This document shows, one piece after another, positions 19,102 through 28,059 of a DNA stretch of 64,000 bases. The notes beneath the pieces are model-generated. The model was not told the origin of the DNA and did no database searches. It worked only from the letters and a program-made list of their open reading frames with translations. Every line of letters starts with the position of its first letter. Positions within the stretch are counted from its first letter, which is position 1. Origin of the DNA: Neoroseomonas rubea. GTDB lineage: Bacteria; Pseudomonadota; Alphaproteobacteria; Acetobacterales; Acetobacteraceae. The stretch is from contig NZ_JACADQ010000001.1 in the NCBI RefSeq assembly GCF_016106015.1, positions 1-64,000 of the forward strand, in the 5' to 3' direction. The translations under genes were made by a program, and so were the position numbers.

Positions 19102-19263
19102 TTAGCGACAGGCAACGCGGCGCAGCACCAGGGCGACTATGGCGACGAAGATGATGGCCTCGGACACGTCGAGGCGCTGCTCGTAATCGCAGGCGTGGCG
19201 CCGCCAGCAGATCTTCGAGCCGAAGGTGCATTCCACGGCGCATCGACGCGGTATCACCTCAGA
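19102..19263 (-). pseudogene. IS5-family transposase C-terminal remnant
   Basis: Reading the minus strand gives RRCAVECTFGSKICWRRHACDYEQRL..SEAIIFVAIVALVLRR, a degenerate form of the RRWVVERTFAWL...KDYE C-terminus of IS5-type transposases. Only about 50 residues remain. Confidence 0.55.
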
Positions 19264-19340
19264 GCTCGCCGCCTTGTCGGAGCACCGGCCCGCGGGACAC
19301 GATATCAAATGCAGTGAGAAAACGGCTGGTCGGCGCCCGC

Positions 19341-19604
19341 TCATGCGCCATCCGCTCGTGCTGTGTGCACGAAGAAGAGCTTTTCGCGGGCATGCTCCTC
19401 GCCGATACCCTTTCGCCAGCCGTAAGCGGCGGCCATGGCGGCGTTGAGGTCGCGGTGGAGGGTGTGTAGCCAGGTACCCTCGGACGTGCCGCGCGTGTTG
19501 TAGAGGGCGGTCGGAGTCCGCTTCTTGAGGATCGCTGCGGCTTTCTCGTTCTTCGCCACCGGGCGATGGAGGTAGCCGAGCACAACCTCCGGCACCACGT
19601 CCAC
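19341..19604 (-). pseudogene. C-terminal remnant of a large DNA methyltransferase
   Basis: The minus-strand frame contains KKRTPTALYNTRG, followed by WLHTLHRDLNAAMAAAYGW. This resembles the C-terminus of class I SAM-dependent DNA methyltransferases of type IIL/BREX-like systems (RTLTNLYN...LD.AVAAAYGWP). About 85 residues survive, with no catalytic domain nearby. It suggests the island once carried a modification or restriction gene. Confidence 0.5.
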
Positions 19605-19787
19605 TCGCCTGTGAAAATTCAGCCACGGGTTGCGGGCCTTCGACGGTCACAGACAGGGCACGAACTCACGAATTCCTCTGGCTCGCCAAAGATGCGTCTC
19701 GTGGTGACGCCGGCCTGAGTAGTCCCGCACGACATAATCAGGCCCGGCGCCTGCTGCCGTTGTCCTGGGAGTAGGTCACCCCGATCG

Positions 19788-20759
19788 CTACTCCGGCTGG
19801 AAGTTCGCGATCCGAAGCAGTTCCTGCGACCGCGCGAAGTCGCGCTCCATGAACTGCGTCAGCGCAGGCCCCGCCTGGAACATCGGCTCGATCCCCAGGC
19901 TGCCGACGCGTTCGCGCACATCGGGTTCGAGCATCGCGGTGGAAAGCTCCGCGTTGATGCGCGCGACGATCTCCCCCGGCAGGCCGCGCGGCCCCCACAA
20001 CGCCCACCAGGATTGCAGGTCGAGGCTCGGCATGCCGCCCTCCGCAGTGGTCGGAATGTCCGGCGCCGCCGCGCTGCGCTGCGCCGAGGTGATGGCGACA
20101 CCCTTCACCCGTCCGGCCCGGACAGGCGGCAGCGTCGCCAGCATGGGGTCGAAGATGAGCGCGATGCTGCCGCCCATCATGTCCGTGAGCGCCGGCGCGG
20201 TCCCGCGATACGACGCGGCAGTGACATCCACGCCGACCTGGCGGATGAACTCCACTGTCGCGAGATGCCCGGCCGAGCCGAGCGAGGACACGCCGAAGGA
20301 CCAGTCGCGCGGGTTCGCGCGCACGGCGGCGACCACCTCCTGCAGCGTCGTCTGCGGCCGCTGGAGGTTCATGATCAGCAGCAGCGGGCCCTGGCCGACA
20401 CGCGCGACCGGTTGCAGGTCCACCATCGGGTCGTAGCCGGGGCTGCGCATCACCAGGCGCGCCAGGATCTGGATGCTTGCCGAGAAGCAGAAAGTGTAGC
20501 CATCGGGCGGGGATTGCGCGACGGCCACGCCCCCGATCGCGCCATTGCCGCCGGTGCGGTTCTCGACGATCACCGGCTGGCCGAGCCGTTCCTGGAGCTT
20601 CTGCGCCGTCACGCGCGCCATGGCGTCCACCGAGCCGCCGGGGCTGAAGGGGACGATCAGGCGGATCTGGCGGTTCGGCCAGGTGCCCTGCGCCCGCGAC
20701 CGCGGGGCCGTGAGGGCCAGCCCCGCGCCGGTCGCGGCAATCAGGGTGCGACGCTTCAT
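19788..20759 (-). CDS. Bug family (TctC-type) periplasmic solute-binding protein
   Basis: A 323-residue exported binding protein of the tripartite tricarboxylate transporter family. A Tat-like signal (MKRRTLIAATGAGLALTAP) is followed by the conserved WPNRQIRLIVPFSPGGSVD, ERLGQPVIVENRTGGNGAIG and the PDGYTFCF segment. Ligands are usually small carboxylates but cannot be read from sequence. No TctA/TctB membrane genes are nearby, as is common for these expanded families. It is divergently transcribed from the amidohydrolase. Confidence 0.9.
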   Translation of the reverse strand: MKRRTLIAATGAGLALTAPRSRAQGTWPNRQIRLIVPFSPGGSVDAMARVTAQKLQERLGQPVIVENRTGGNGAIGGVAVAQSPPDGYTFCFSASIQILARLVMRSPGYDPMVDLQPVARVGQGPLLLIMNLQRPQTTLQEVVAAVRANPRDWSFGVSSLGSAGHLATVEFIRQVGVDVTAASYRGTAPALTDMMGGSIALIFDPMLATLPPVRAGRVKGVAITSAQRSAAAPDIPTTAEGGMPSLDLQSWWALWGPRGLPGEIVARINAELSTAMLEPDVRERVGSLGIEPMFQAGPALTQFMERDFARSQELLRIANFQPE

Positions 20760-20894
20760 TGTTCTAGCCTCCGGGTCGGACAGGCGCCATCCTGGCGAAG
20801 TGGCCGACGCGGGCGCAACAATTCCGTCCGGCGCGTGCTTGACCCCCTCGGTCGCCGGCGGGACCGTGGCGCGTCACCCCGGGAGACGCCGCGC

Positions 20895-22589
20895 ATGGAT
20901 GCCATCCCCGCCGACCTGATCCTGACCGGCGGCAAGGTGCTGACGATGGACGACCGCTTCTCGGTGGCCGAGGCGGTGGCGGTGCGGGACGGGTGCATCC
21001 TCGCCGTCGGCGACGCCGCGGCGGTCGCGCGGCATCGTGGGCCCGCCACGCGGGAGTTCGCGCTCGCCGGCCGCACCATGATGCCGGGCCTGATCGACGG
21101 GCATGCGCATATGGACCGCGCGGGGCTGCGCCAGGTGCTGCCGAGCCTCGCGGGCTGCCGGTCCATCGCCGATGTGAAGGCGCGCATCGCGGAGATCGCG
21201 CGCGGGAAGCAGCCGGGGGAGTGGATCGTCACCATGCCGCTCGGCGATCCGCCCTTCTATCGCGACCCGGAGAAGGGCCTGGCCGAGCGGCGTTGGCCGA
21301 CGCGGCATGACCTCGACGCGGCGACGCCACAGAACCCGGTCTATATCAAGCCGATCTGGGGCTATTGGCGGCACACTCTGCCGCTGGTGTCGGTGGCGAA
21401 CACGCGCGCGCTCGCGCTGGCCGGGATCGATCGGCACACGGCGCCGCCCGCGCCCAGCATCGAGATCGAGACGGATGCCTCCGGCGCGCCGACCGGCATC
21501 TTCCGCGAACAGACCTTCATGCCGCTGGTCGAGTTGTCGCTGCTGCGCGCCGCCCCGGGCTTCACCGTGGCAGAGCGCGTGGCGAGCCTGCCGGCCGCGG
21601 CCGCGGCCTACCACGCCTTCGGCACGACGAGCGTCTACGAGGGCCATGGCGTCGCCGCGGAACTGCTGCAAGCCTATCGCCAGGTGCACGAGGCCGGCCG
21701 GCTGACGATGCGGTCGAACCTCGTCTTCTGCCCGGACTGGCGCGGCGTTGAGGATGCGGACCCTGACCGTCTCGTCGAAGGCTGGGCGCATTGGCTGGCC
21801 GGACGCGGCCTCGGCGACGACATGCTTCGCGTGGGCGGGCTGATCACCGAGATCGGCCGCAATCCGGAGAATGCGATCCGCGCGACCGCGCCGACCACAG
21901 GTTGGGCCGGCTTCAACTACGACATGGGCCTGCCGCGGGAGCGCGCCATGGCGCTGCTAGTCGCCTGCGCACGCCAGGAAATCCGCGTCACCGGCATCTG
22001 GCCGAACATGCTGGATCTGTTTGCCGAGGTGGATCGCGTCGCGCCGATCCGCGGCCTGCGCTGGGTGCTGGGCCACATCGCGGTGCTGACGCGCGATCAG
22101 GTAGGGCTGATTCGCGACCTTGGCCTCGTGGTGACCACCCATACGAACCGCTACATCGCCAAGGAGGGCCATCTGATGCAGGCGCGGCACGGCCTGCCGG
22201 ACGAGGAAGCGATCGTGCCTCTGCGCTGGCTGCAGGACGCAGGCGTGCCGGTCTCCCTCGCCACCGACAATGTGCCGATCTCCCTTTGGCAGCCGGTCAT
22301 GCAGGCGGTCACACGCATGAGTACGGCGGAACGCCGCCCAATCGCGCCGGGTCAGGCGCTGAGCCGCGAGGAGGCGCTGCGCGCGGTGACGAACCACGGC
22401 GCCTTCCTGACCATGGATGAGGACCGGAAGGGCTCTATCGAGCCCGGGAAGCTGGCGGATTTCGCGGTCCTTACCGCCGATCCGCTGAGCGTGCCCGACG
22501 GTGCGCTCGGGGACATCGAGGCCGAGATGACCATCGTCGGCGGCCGCGTCGTGCACCGGCGTGGCCATGCGGTCACGGCAGCCGCGTGA
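20895..22589 (+). CDS. YtcJ-like amidohydrolase
   Basis: A 564-residue metal-dependent hydrolase of the amidohydrolase_3 group. The N-terminal strand pair (DLILTGGKVLTMDDRF) leads to the HxH metal motif in PGLIDGHAHMDRAG. GLVVTTHTNRYIAKEG, the Asp-containing SLATDNVPISLWQPV and the C-terminal KGSIEPGKLADFAVL motif follow. The substrate is unknown. Flanking Bug binding proteins suggest an uptake-plus-hydrolysis cargo. The ATG at 20895 follows a gap from the divergent gene that probably holds both promoters. Confidence 0.87.
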   Translation: MDAIPADLILTGGKVLTMDDRFSVAEAVAVRDGCILAVGDAAAVARHRGPATREFALAGRTMMPGLIDGHAHMDRAGLRQVLPSLAGCRSIADVKARIAEIARGKQPGEWIVTMPLGDPPFYRDPEKGLAERRWPTRHDLDAATPQNPVYIKPIWGYWRHTLPLVSVANTRALALAGIDRHTAPPAPSIEIETDASGAPTGIFREQTFMPLVELSLLRAAPGFTVAERVASLPAAAAAYHAFGTTSVYEGHGVAAELLQAYRQVHEAGRLTMRSNLVFCPDWRGVEDADPDRLVEGWAHWLAGRGLGDDMLRVGGLITEIGRNPENAIRATAPTTGWAGFNYDMGLPRERAMALLVACARQEIRVTGIWPNMLDLFAEVDRVAPIRGLRWVLGHIAVLTRDQVGLIRDLGLVVTTHTNRYIAKEGHLMQARHGLPDEEAIVPLRWLQDAGVPVSLATDNVPISLWQPVMQAVTRMSTAERRPIAPGQALSREEALRAVTNHGAFLTMDEDRKGSIEPGKLADFAVLTADPLSVPDGALGDIEAEMTIVGGRVVHRRGHAVTAAA

Positions 22590-23238
22590 CCTCGTCGAGG
22601 AAGAGGCGATAGGTGACGTTGCGTGGCGCGGTCGCGTCCTCGGGCGTCCAGGCGAGGAAACTCGACCTGCCCTGCATGTCGGCATCCATCACCAGCGCGC
22701 GGATGAAGGCGGTGCCGGGCATGAGACCTCGGGCGGTCACGGGCTCCCGCCCGTTCTCGAACCACGCCTCGCCGGGATGCCGGCGTTCGATGCGATCACT
22801 GATCCGCAGAAGCAGGCGGCCACCGATCAGCCGGCGAATTCCTTGGCCGTAGTGGCCGTGCGCGGGCGTATCGGCGTCCGGCGTGAAATCCACACGGTCG
22901 AGGCGCAAGACGAAGGGAAGGGACGCGTCGCGCTCCAGGGGCCGCGCCAGAAGGAGGTTGGCGCGGTCCTCCGGCGGAAGGGTCCAGCCGGGTGGACGAT
23001 GCGCCACCTCGAACCGCCACAGCGTGCCGTGTCCCGTAACGTCGATCGCACTATCCGCGAACAGGGCCGCATCGGGCGAAAGGGACCGATCGCCAATCCT
23101 GGCCTGCCCCTCTTGCAGGTACAGCGCGCGCGGGCCGGGCGGCAGGCGCAGGTGCTTCCCAGGGTCGAGCGTGTCTTCGAAGAGCAGCATCTGCATGCGT
23201 TCGGTGCTGTACAACAGGCAGGGTCCTTCAGCCGGCAT
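22573..23238 (-). CDS. cupin-fold protein of unknown function
   Basis: A 221-residue protein with two cupin-like halves. The first shows PGPRALYLQEGQARIGDRSL. The second has a His-rich turn (PAHGHYGQGIRRLIGGRLLL), typical of small-molecule binding or dioxygenase-like cupins. It is convergent with the amidohydrolase and overlaps its 3' end by 17 bp. The ATG at 23238 is preferred; an alternative lies at 23196. Confidence 0.6.
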   Translation of the reverse strand: MPAEGPCLLYSTERMQMLLFEDTLDPGKHLRLPPGPRALYLQEGQARIGDRSLSPDAALFADSAIDVTGHGTLWRFEVAHRPPGWTLPPEDRANLLLARPLERDASLPFVLRLDRVDFTPDADTPAHGHYGQGIRRLIGGRLLLRISDRIERRHPGEAWFENGREPVTARGLMPGTAFIRALVMDADMQGRSSFLAWTPEDATAPRNVTYRLFLDEVTRLP

Positions 23239-23348
23239 GGCGCGTGTCGACCGCTCGCATTTGACTCGGCACCCCCGGGCGGCTCCTCTCCCAGCAGAAC
23301 GGCCGACCAAGGCCGTCGCGATCTTGATCGAGGGAAGGAAGCCCGTCC

Positions 23349-24329
23349 ATGAACCGCCGCTCCCTGCTGCGGGCGCTCGGCGCCACCCCGTTGCTCCCCA
23401 TTCTGCCCGCCGGCGCGCAGAACGTGCCTGCTTGGCGCCCCGACCGGCCCATCCGCTTCATCGTTGGCTTCGCGGCCGGCGGCAGCACCGACACGACGGC
23501 GCGACTCGTCGCCAATGCGATCGGCGGGACGCTTGGCCAGCCCGTCGTGGTCGAAAATCGCGTCGGCGGTGCGGGCAATATCGGGTCCGAGCATGTCGCG
23601 CGCAGCGCGCCCGACGGACATACCTATGTTGTGGCCTCGGTCGGCACGCATGCCACCAATCAGTTCCTGTACCGGAACCTGCCGTTTCATGTGGTACGCG
23701 ACTTCACGCCGGTCTCGCTCATCCTTGTCAGCGGCGCCGTCGCCGTGGTGCGGCCTTCCCTGCCGATCCGCTCGATCCCAGAATTGATCGCCCATGCGCG
23801 GGCCAATCCGGGCGCAATCAACCTCGGCACCAGCGGCGTCGGCGGAACGCAGCACTTTGCTGCCGCCCTGTTCGAACAGAAGACTGGCGTCCGGTTCACC
23901 CATGTTCCCTATCGCGGCGGGGCGCCGGCCATGGCGGATCTGGTCGCCGGACGGCTGGACCTGATCTTCTCCCCGCTCGCCGAGACCATGTCGTTCATCG
24001 AAAGCGGCCAGGTGCGCCCGCTCGGCGTCACGCGCGCGCAGCGGATGCCGGCGCTGCCTGACATCGCGCCGATCGCCGACGCCGTGCCGGGCTACGAGTT
24101 CAACAGCTGGATCGGCATCTTCGGCCCGGCGAACCTGCCGGCGCCCATCGTGCGGACCATGTCGGACGCCATCGCTGCCGGTGTCCGTACGCCGGAGGTG
24201 AACCAGCGGATGGTCGCGCTCGGCTACCTGCCCTTGGGCGGCTCGGCCGAGGACATGGCAACCCTCCAGCGCAGCGATGTCGCGCTGATGGCAGAACTGG
24301 TCCGCCTGACGGGTGCGTCGGCCGACTGA
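23349..24329 (+). CDS. Bug family (TctC-type) periplasmic solute-binding protein
   Basis: A 326-residue exported binding protein with an N-terminal twin-arginine signal (MNRRSLLRALGATPLLP). Family hallmarks are RPIRFIVGFAAGGSTDTTAR, LGQPVVVENRVGGAGNIG, and FTHVPYRGGAPAMADLVAGR. It is a second orphan Bug protein in the cargo and is too different from the 19788-20759 copy to be a recent duplicate. The ligand is unknown. Confidence 0.9.
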   Translation: MNRRSLLRALGATPLLPILPAGAQNVPAWRPDRPIRFIVGFAAGGSTDTTARLVANAIGGTLGQPVVVENRVGGAGNIGSEHVARSAPDGHTYVVASVGTHATNQFLYRNLPFHVVRDFTPVSLILVSGAVAVVRPSLPIRSIPELIAHARANPGAINLGTSGVGGTQHFAAALFEQKTGVRFTHVPYRGGAPAMADLVAGRLDLIFSPLAETMSFIESGQVRPLGVTRAQRMPALPDIAPIADAVPGYEFNSWIGIFGPANLPAPIVRTMSDAIAAGVRTPEVNQRMVALGYLPLGGSAEDMATLQRSDVALMAELVRLTGASAD

Positions 24330-24359
24330 TCCAGCGGGGCGCGGCGGTCGCCCTGTACC

Positions 24360-24851
24360 TCAGCCTTCCCGCAACTGCGGCAGGCGATAGCGGTCCTGCA
24401 GGTCGTCCCAGCCCTTGAAGTTCGGTGCGCGCTTTTCGGCGAAGGCGGCGCGGCTTTCTATCAGGTCGCTGAGCGCGCCGTGCTTGTGCAGCGCCGCGGC
24501 AAGATCCTTCTGCGCAGGGCTTGGTCGCGGGCGCATCTGCCGCATCATGTGCACCGTGTTGACCCTCGATGCCGGCGGCAGGCTCAGCAGATGGTGCGCC
24601 ATGTCGATCGCGGTCGGCAGCACGGCCTCGGGCTCGACCAGGCGGTTGACGAAGCCGCGCTCGTGGAACCGCTCGGCCGTGAAGCGGAAGCCGAGCGCCA
24701 TTTCCATCGTGATCGGGAAGGGCAGGTGGGCAAGGTGGCCGCGGTCGTAGCCGCCGAGCAGCCAGCGCTTTGCCTCCGACACCTCGAACACCGCGCCCTT
24801 AGCCGCGACCCGCAGGTCGGTCCGCTCGACCAGCATGAAGCCGTCGCCCAT
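24360..24851 (-). pseudogene. enoyl-CoA hydratase/isomerase, C-terminal half only
   Basis: About 163 residues match the C-terminal half of crotonase-family proteins: FEVSEAKRWLLGG, ITMEMALGFRFTAERFHERGFVNRLVE, and an ending AFAEKRAPNFKGW. The N-terminal half with the oxyanion-hole loop is absent; the sequence is replaced at about 24852 by an IS66 transposase fragment. It is therefore a broken gene left by an IS-mediated rearrangement. Confidence 0.75.
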
Positions 24852-25483
24852 GGCTCCAGCAATACGCCACGATCTTCGGCCCCGTCGTCGCGTCGGTGAG
24901 GCCCTTGTACGCGGCATAGCCGTCGCACTGCAGGATGCCGCGATAGCCACCCAGCAGGGCCCTGGCATGCTCGCGCCCACGGCTCGGGGCGTAGGTGTAG
25001 ACGCCCCCCGGCGGATCGCCCCCACCCTAGCCAGGGCCGGTCGTCGCGCGCGATGGTCCAGAACCAGCCGGTCTTCGTTCGGCCGCGGCCAGGATCGAGC
25101 ACCGGCACCGAGGTCTCGTCGGCGAACAGCCGCGGCGAGCCGAGCAGGATCGCCTTCATCCGCCGCACCACGGGCGCGATCTCCGCCGCCGCCGTGCCGA
25201 CACAGGCCGCCAGCGTCGCGCGGTCCACCAGCACGCCCTGGCACGCCAGGATCCCGGCCTGGCGATACAGCGACAGATGATCCGCGTAGCGCGAGACCAG
25301 CACATGCGCGACCGTCGCCTCGGTCGGCAGGCCGCCCTCGATGAGGCGCGCCGGCGCCGGCCGCTGCACCACCACGCCGGCGCAGGACCGGCAGGCGAGC
25401 TTCGGCCGGCGCGTCACGATCACCCGGAACTGCGCCGGGATCACGTCCAGTCGCTCCGAGGTTTCGGTGCCGATCTCCACCAT
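24852..25483 (-). pseudogene. IS66-family TnpC fragment with frameshift
   Basis: The minus strand encodes the middle of an IS66 TnpC: ERLDVIPAQFRVIVTRRPKL, PARLIEGGLPTEATVAHVLV, LFADETSVPVLDPGRGRTK. After GRTKTGWFWTIARDDRPW the frame shifts; the continuation (CDGYAAYKGLTDATTG, IVAYCW) is in another frame and then runs into the enoyl-CoA hydratase remnant. Non-functional. Confidence 0.8.
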
Positions 25484-25506
25484 CGCCGACGCGCAGCACA
25501 GGCATC

Positions 25507-25836
25507 CGCTCTGATCAGGGGCCGGAGTTCATCGCCGAGGCGGTGACGGCCTTGATCGCCGGCGTCGGTGCAAAGACCGCGTACATCGATAAGGCTAGCC
25601 CCTGAGAGAACGGGTGCGTCGAATCCTTCAACGGCAAGCTGCGCGACGAGTTGCTCAACGGTGAGGTGTTCAACACGCTCAGGGAAGCCCAGGTGCTGAT
25701 CGAGGACTGGCGCAGGCACTACAACCGGCTAAGGCCGCATTCCGCGCTGGGCTACCGCCCGCCAGCCCCGGAGATCCTGCCCGCAGCGAGGAGGCCGATC
25801 GGCTCAGGAGCCGGCGAGATGGCGGTGGCCCATTAA
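25507..25836 (+). pseudogene. IS3-family transposase (OrfB) C-terminal fragment
   Basis: Encodes RSDQGPEFIAEAVTALI, then an in-frame TGA at 25603-25605 where IS3 members have ENG-preceding Trp. ENGCVESFNGKLRDELLNGE and LRPHSALGYRPPAPE follow. This is the integrase-core C-terminus, broken by the stop and cut on the left. Confidence 0.8.
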
Positions 25837-25936
25837 AATCCCACCCGGACCACTCGACGGGGGCTGGTCATCACCATTGTGGGTCGGTAGGCCGAGCCTT
25901 CGCGTCGCGTACCGAAAATTTTCTCCTCTACTCCGC

Positions 25937-25957
25937 TTTACTCTGGAACGGAGTAAA
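25937..25957 (+). promoter_or_regulatory. inverted repeat upstream of the RHH/RAMA-like gene
   Basis: TTTACTC (25937-25943) and GAGTAAA (25951-25957) form a perfect 7-bp dyad about 40 bp before the gene. ACTCCG/CGGAGT overlaps it in a second pairing. This is a typical position for an autoregulatory operator of a ribbon-helix-helix protein. Confidence 0.45.
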
Positions 25958-25997
25958 TCAAAGTGATACGGTCGTCAGCGTAGAGGAGGACATGGGT

Positions 25998-26432
25998 ATG
26001 GCCGAACTTCGCAGCATCGAGATCGACTGGGACATCTACAAAGCCATCGAGGCCGAACGCCGGGGCTTTGATGAGCCTCAGTACTTCGCTCTCCGGCGCT
26101 TGCTGAACCTGCCGCCTCTGTCTGCACCGGCTGCGCCGCCTATGTCGCCGAAGCAAGGACGCTCTTGGCAAGCCGAAGGGGTTGTCATTCCGCACGGCAC
26201 GCCGGCAAAGATGGAGTACGGCCGGGGCTCGCAGCTCATCGAGGGCGCATTCCTCGACGGAAAGCTGGTCGTGAACGGGCGGTCGTTCTCGAATCTGTCG
26301 GCAGCTGCGGACGCATTCGCCATGACGAAGCAGGGCACCAAGACCTCGCTCAATGGCTGGAAGTACTGGCAGGTGAAGCTGCCGGGTCAGGCTGAGTGGG
26401 TGCTGCTAGACGACATGCGCAAGCGTCGTTAG
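25998..26432 (+). CDS. RHH-like plus RAMA/DUF2924-like domain protein
   Basis: A 144-residue protein. The N-terminus (SIEIDWDIYKAIEAERRGF) resembles a ribbon-helix-helix start. The C-terminal part (GSQLIEGAFLDGKLVVNGRS, then SVNGWxxW-like SLNGWKYWQVKLP) resembles RAMA/DUF2924 modules linked to restriction-modification and other conflict systems. ATG 25998 has AGGAGG at 8 nt; ATG 25992 is too close to it. Expression control by the upstream dyad is plausible. Function is inferred only from weak similarity. Confidence 0.55.
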   Translation: MAELRSIEIDWDIYKAIEAERRGFDEPQYFALRRLLNLPPLSAPAAPPMSPKQGRSWQAEGVVIPHGTPAKMEYGRGSQLIEGAFLDGKLVVNGRSFSNLSAAADAFAMTKQGTKTSLNGWKYWQVKLPGQAEWVLLDDMRKRR

Positions 26433-26502
26433 CTGGGCGGGCCCTGATCAGCAGTTGAAGCGGCCCCCAATTCGACCGGACAGGCGGCATAGCGCGGAGG
26501 GC

Positions 26503-26680
26503 CTAGGTGCTTAGTCCCGGCATTTGGTGGTGCGGGTCTCGGGTGAAGCGGCTGGGCTCTTCAGCCCAGGCTTTGCAGATGGACTCGTAGGGTGTGAGCC
26601 CACGAAGGCGCTTGAGGCGGCGGGCGAAATTGTAGGCGGCGATGAAGTCGTCGAGGTGCCGCCGGAGCGCCCTGACGACG
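26503..26680 (-). pseudogene. IS481-family transposase C-terminal fragment
   Basis: The minus strand encodes HLDDFIAAYNFARRLKRLRG, LTPYESICKAWAEEPSRF and the terminal HHQMPGLST, the conserved C-terminus of IS481 integrases. Upstream (right) the similarity stops abruptly and IS66 sequence on the opposite strand begins. Confidence 0.7.
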
Positions 26681-26950
26681 GTGCTGTGCGACGGCCGCGC
26701 CTGCCTGCACAACAACGCCGCCGAGCGGCGCATGCGCCCCCTGGCGCTGGGGCGGAAGAACTACCTGTTCGCCGGGTCGCTCGAGGGCGGCAGGGGAGCC
26801 GCGATCATCTACACCCTGGTCGGCACCGCCGAGCTGAACGGCTGGGATCCGCAGGCCTATCTGCGCGTGCTGCTCGACCGCATCGCCGACCACCCCATCG
26901 ACCGCATCGGCGAACTCGTGCCATGGAACCTGCGGCCCGACGCCGCCTGA
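26681..26950 (+). pseudogene. IS66-family TnpC C-terminal fragment
   Basis: Encodes NNAAERRMRPLALGRKNYLF, AGSLEGGRGAAIIYTLVGTA and ELVPWNLRPDAA, the C-terminal end of IS66 TnpC. It starts at the junction with the IS481 remnant. Only about 90 codons remain. Confidence 0.78.
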
Positions 26951-27321
26951 GCCGCGTCAAGCCGCCGACGCCGTACCCGTCAGTGCACGCCTACGGATCA
27001 TCAGCGCCCGCATGATCCGCTCCAGGAAGCCATGCCCGCCGATGAATCACGACCGACCGCGTCGCCTCGACCCCAAGAGTCAGCCCTTTGTGCGCCGGGT
27101 ACCACGCCATCACTACCTGATTGTCAGCATTTAGATGCGGGACGTCTAAAACCCCAGACGGTGCTCCAGGACAAGAAACGGCTCGTCCGTAAAGGGACAT
27201 AGACGTCCAAGCTGATCATCCAGGCAACAAAGCCGCTTCCTTATAACGACGTCATTTTTTGGACTGGACTATAATTGCGAACCCACGCCACGCTTCGGTC
27301 TCTGCTCGGGAGAGGAACGGT
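26951..27321. other. gene-free stretch after the IS66 fragment
   Basis: It probably includes the IS66 outer end just after the stop (CCGTCAGTGCACGCC). The rest is unrecognised remnant DNA, becoming AT-rich near 27240-27280 ahead of the next lipoprotein gene. No gene is supported here. Confidence 0.4.
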
Positions 27322-28056
27322 ATGCGGGAAAGTCGGCGAACGATCGCGGCCGTCACAGCGATCTGCATGTTCCTGAGCGCCTGCGGCACGACGGCTGCTC
27401 AACGACGCGCGAGTGAATTCGGCCAGCAATTCCAGACCGCATCTGCCACTGCGATGAATTGCGTACAGCAGGTGTATGAAAAGCCAGAAAATGCCGAAGT
27501 GCGTCGCCGGACCCCCCTGCGCATCGAAGAGCTGACGGATTTTCATATCCGCGACCGCTCTCGCCCGAGGCCGAATGACGGCGAAATGCTGGCAACCTGG
27601 GATCTCGATATGCAGGAGTGCTACAAACAAACCCGCCATCAACTTGAACCGGTTGGTCAATATATACTCGGATGGCATGACGAAACAACGCGTCAATACA
27701 ACGAAGCCCGCACGCAGCTGCTTCAGGGGGCCGTCAGTTGGGGGGAATACAATCGTCGTCGTCAGGAAATTTACACCGCCTCGAATGAAAGCCTGCGTCA
27801 GGCTCAGGCTCAATTTAACCAGGAGCTCGAGGCTGCCCATGCCTCGGAGATGCGCAGCCGCCAGATCGCGGCCGGCATAGCCCTAATCCTGCTCGGCGCC
27901 GCCGCGGGCGCAGCTGCTGGATACGCGGGGGGCGGCTATTATCCGCCGACCCAGAATGTCAGTGGCTATCGCCGCTCGGACGGCACCTATGTGGCTCCCT
28001 ATATCCGGACGCGTCCCGACAGCAATCCATGCAACAACTTCAGTTCCCGCTGTTGA
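27322..28056 (+). CDS. putative lipoprotein with C-terminal glycine-rich membrane segment
   Basis: A 244-residue protein with a lipoprotein signal (TAICMFLSACGTT). A helical, Gln/Glu-rich middle (YNEARTQLLQ, ASNESLRQAQAQFNQELEAA) precedes a hydrophobic Ala/Gly segment (IALILLGAAAGAAAGYAGGG) and a Tyr/Pro-rich tail. The ATG at 27322 has GAGAGG upstream. No family was recognised. It lies just outside the 3' end of the tubulin/Hsp70 operon, separated by a mini IS66 element, so a link to that system is possible but unsupported. Confidence 0.65.
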   Translation: MRESRRTIAAVTAICMFLSACGTTAAQRRASEFGQQFQTASATAMNCVQQVYEKPENAEVRRRTPLRIEELTDFHIRDRSRPRPNDGEMLATWDLDMQECYKQTRHQLEPVGQYILGWHDETTRQYNEARTQLLQGAVSWGEYNRRRQEIYTASNESLRQAQAQFNQELEAAHASEMRSRQIAAGIALILLGAAAGAAAGYAGGGYYPPTQNVSGYRRSDGTYVAPYIRTRPDSNPCNNFSSRC

Positions 28057-28059
28057 GCC

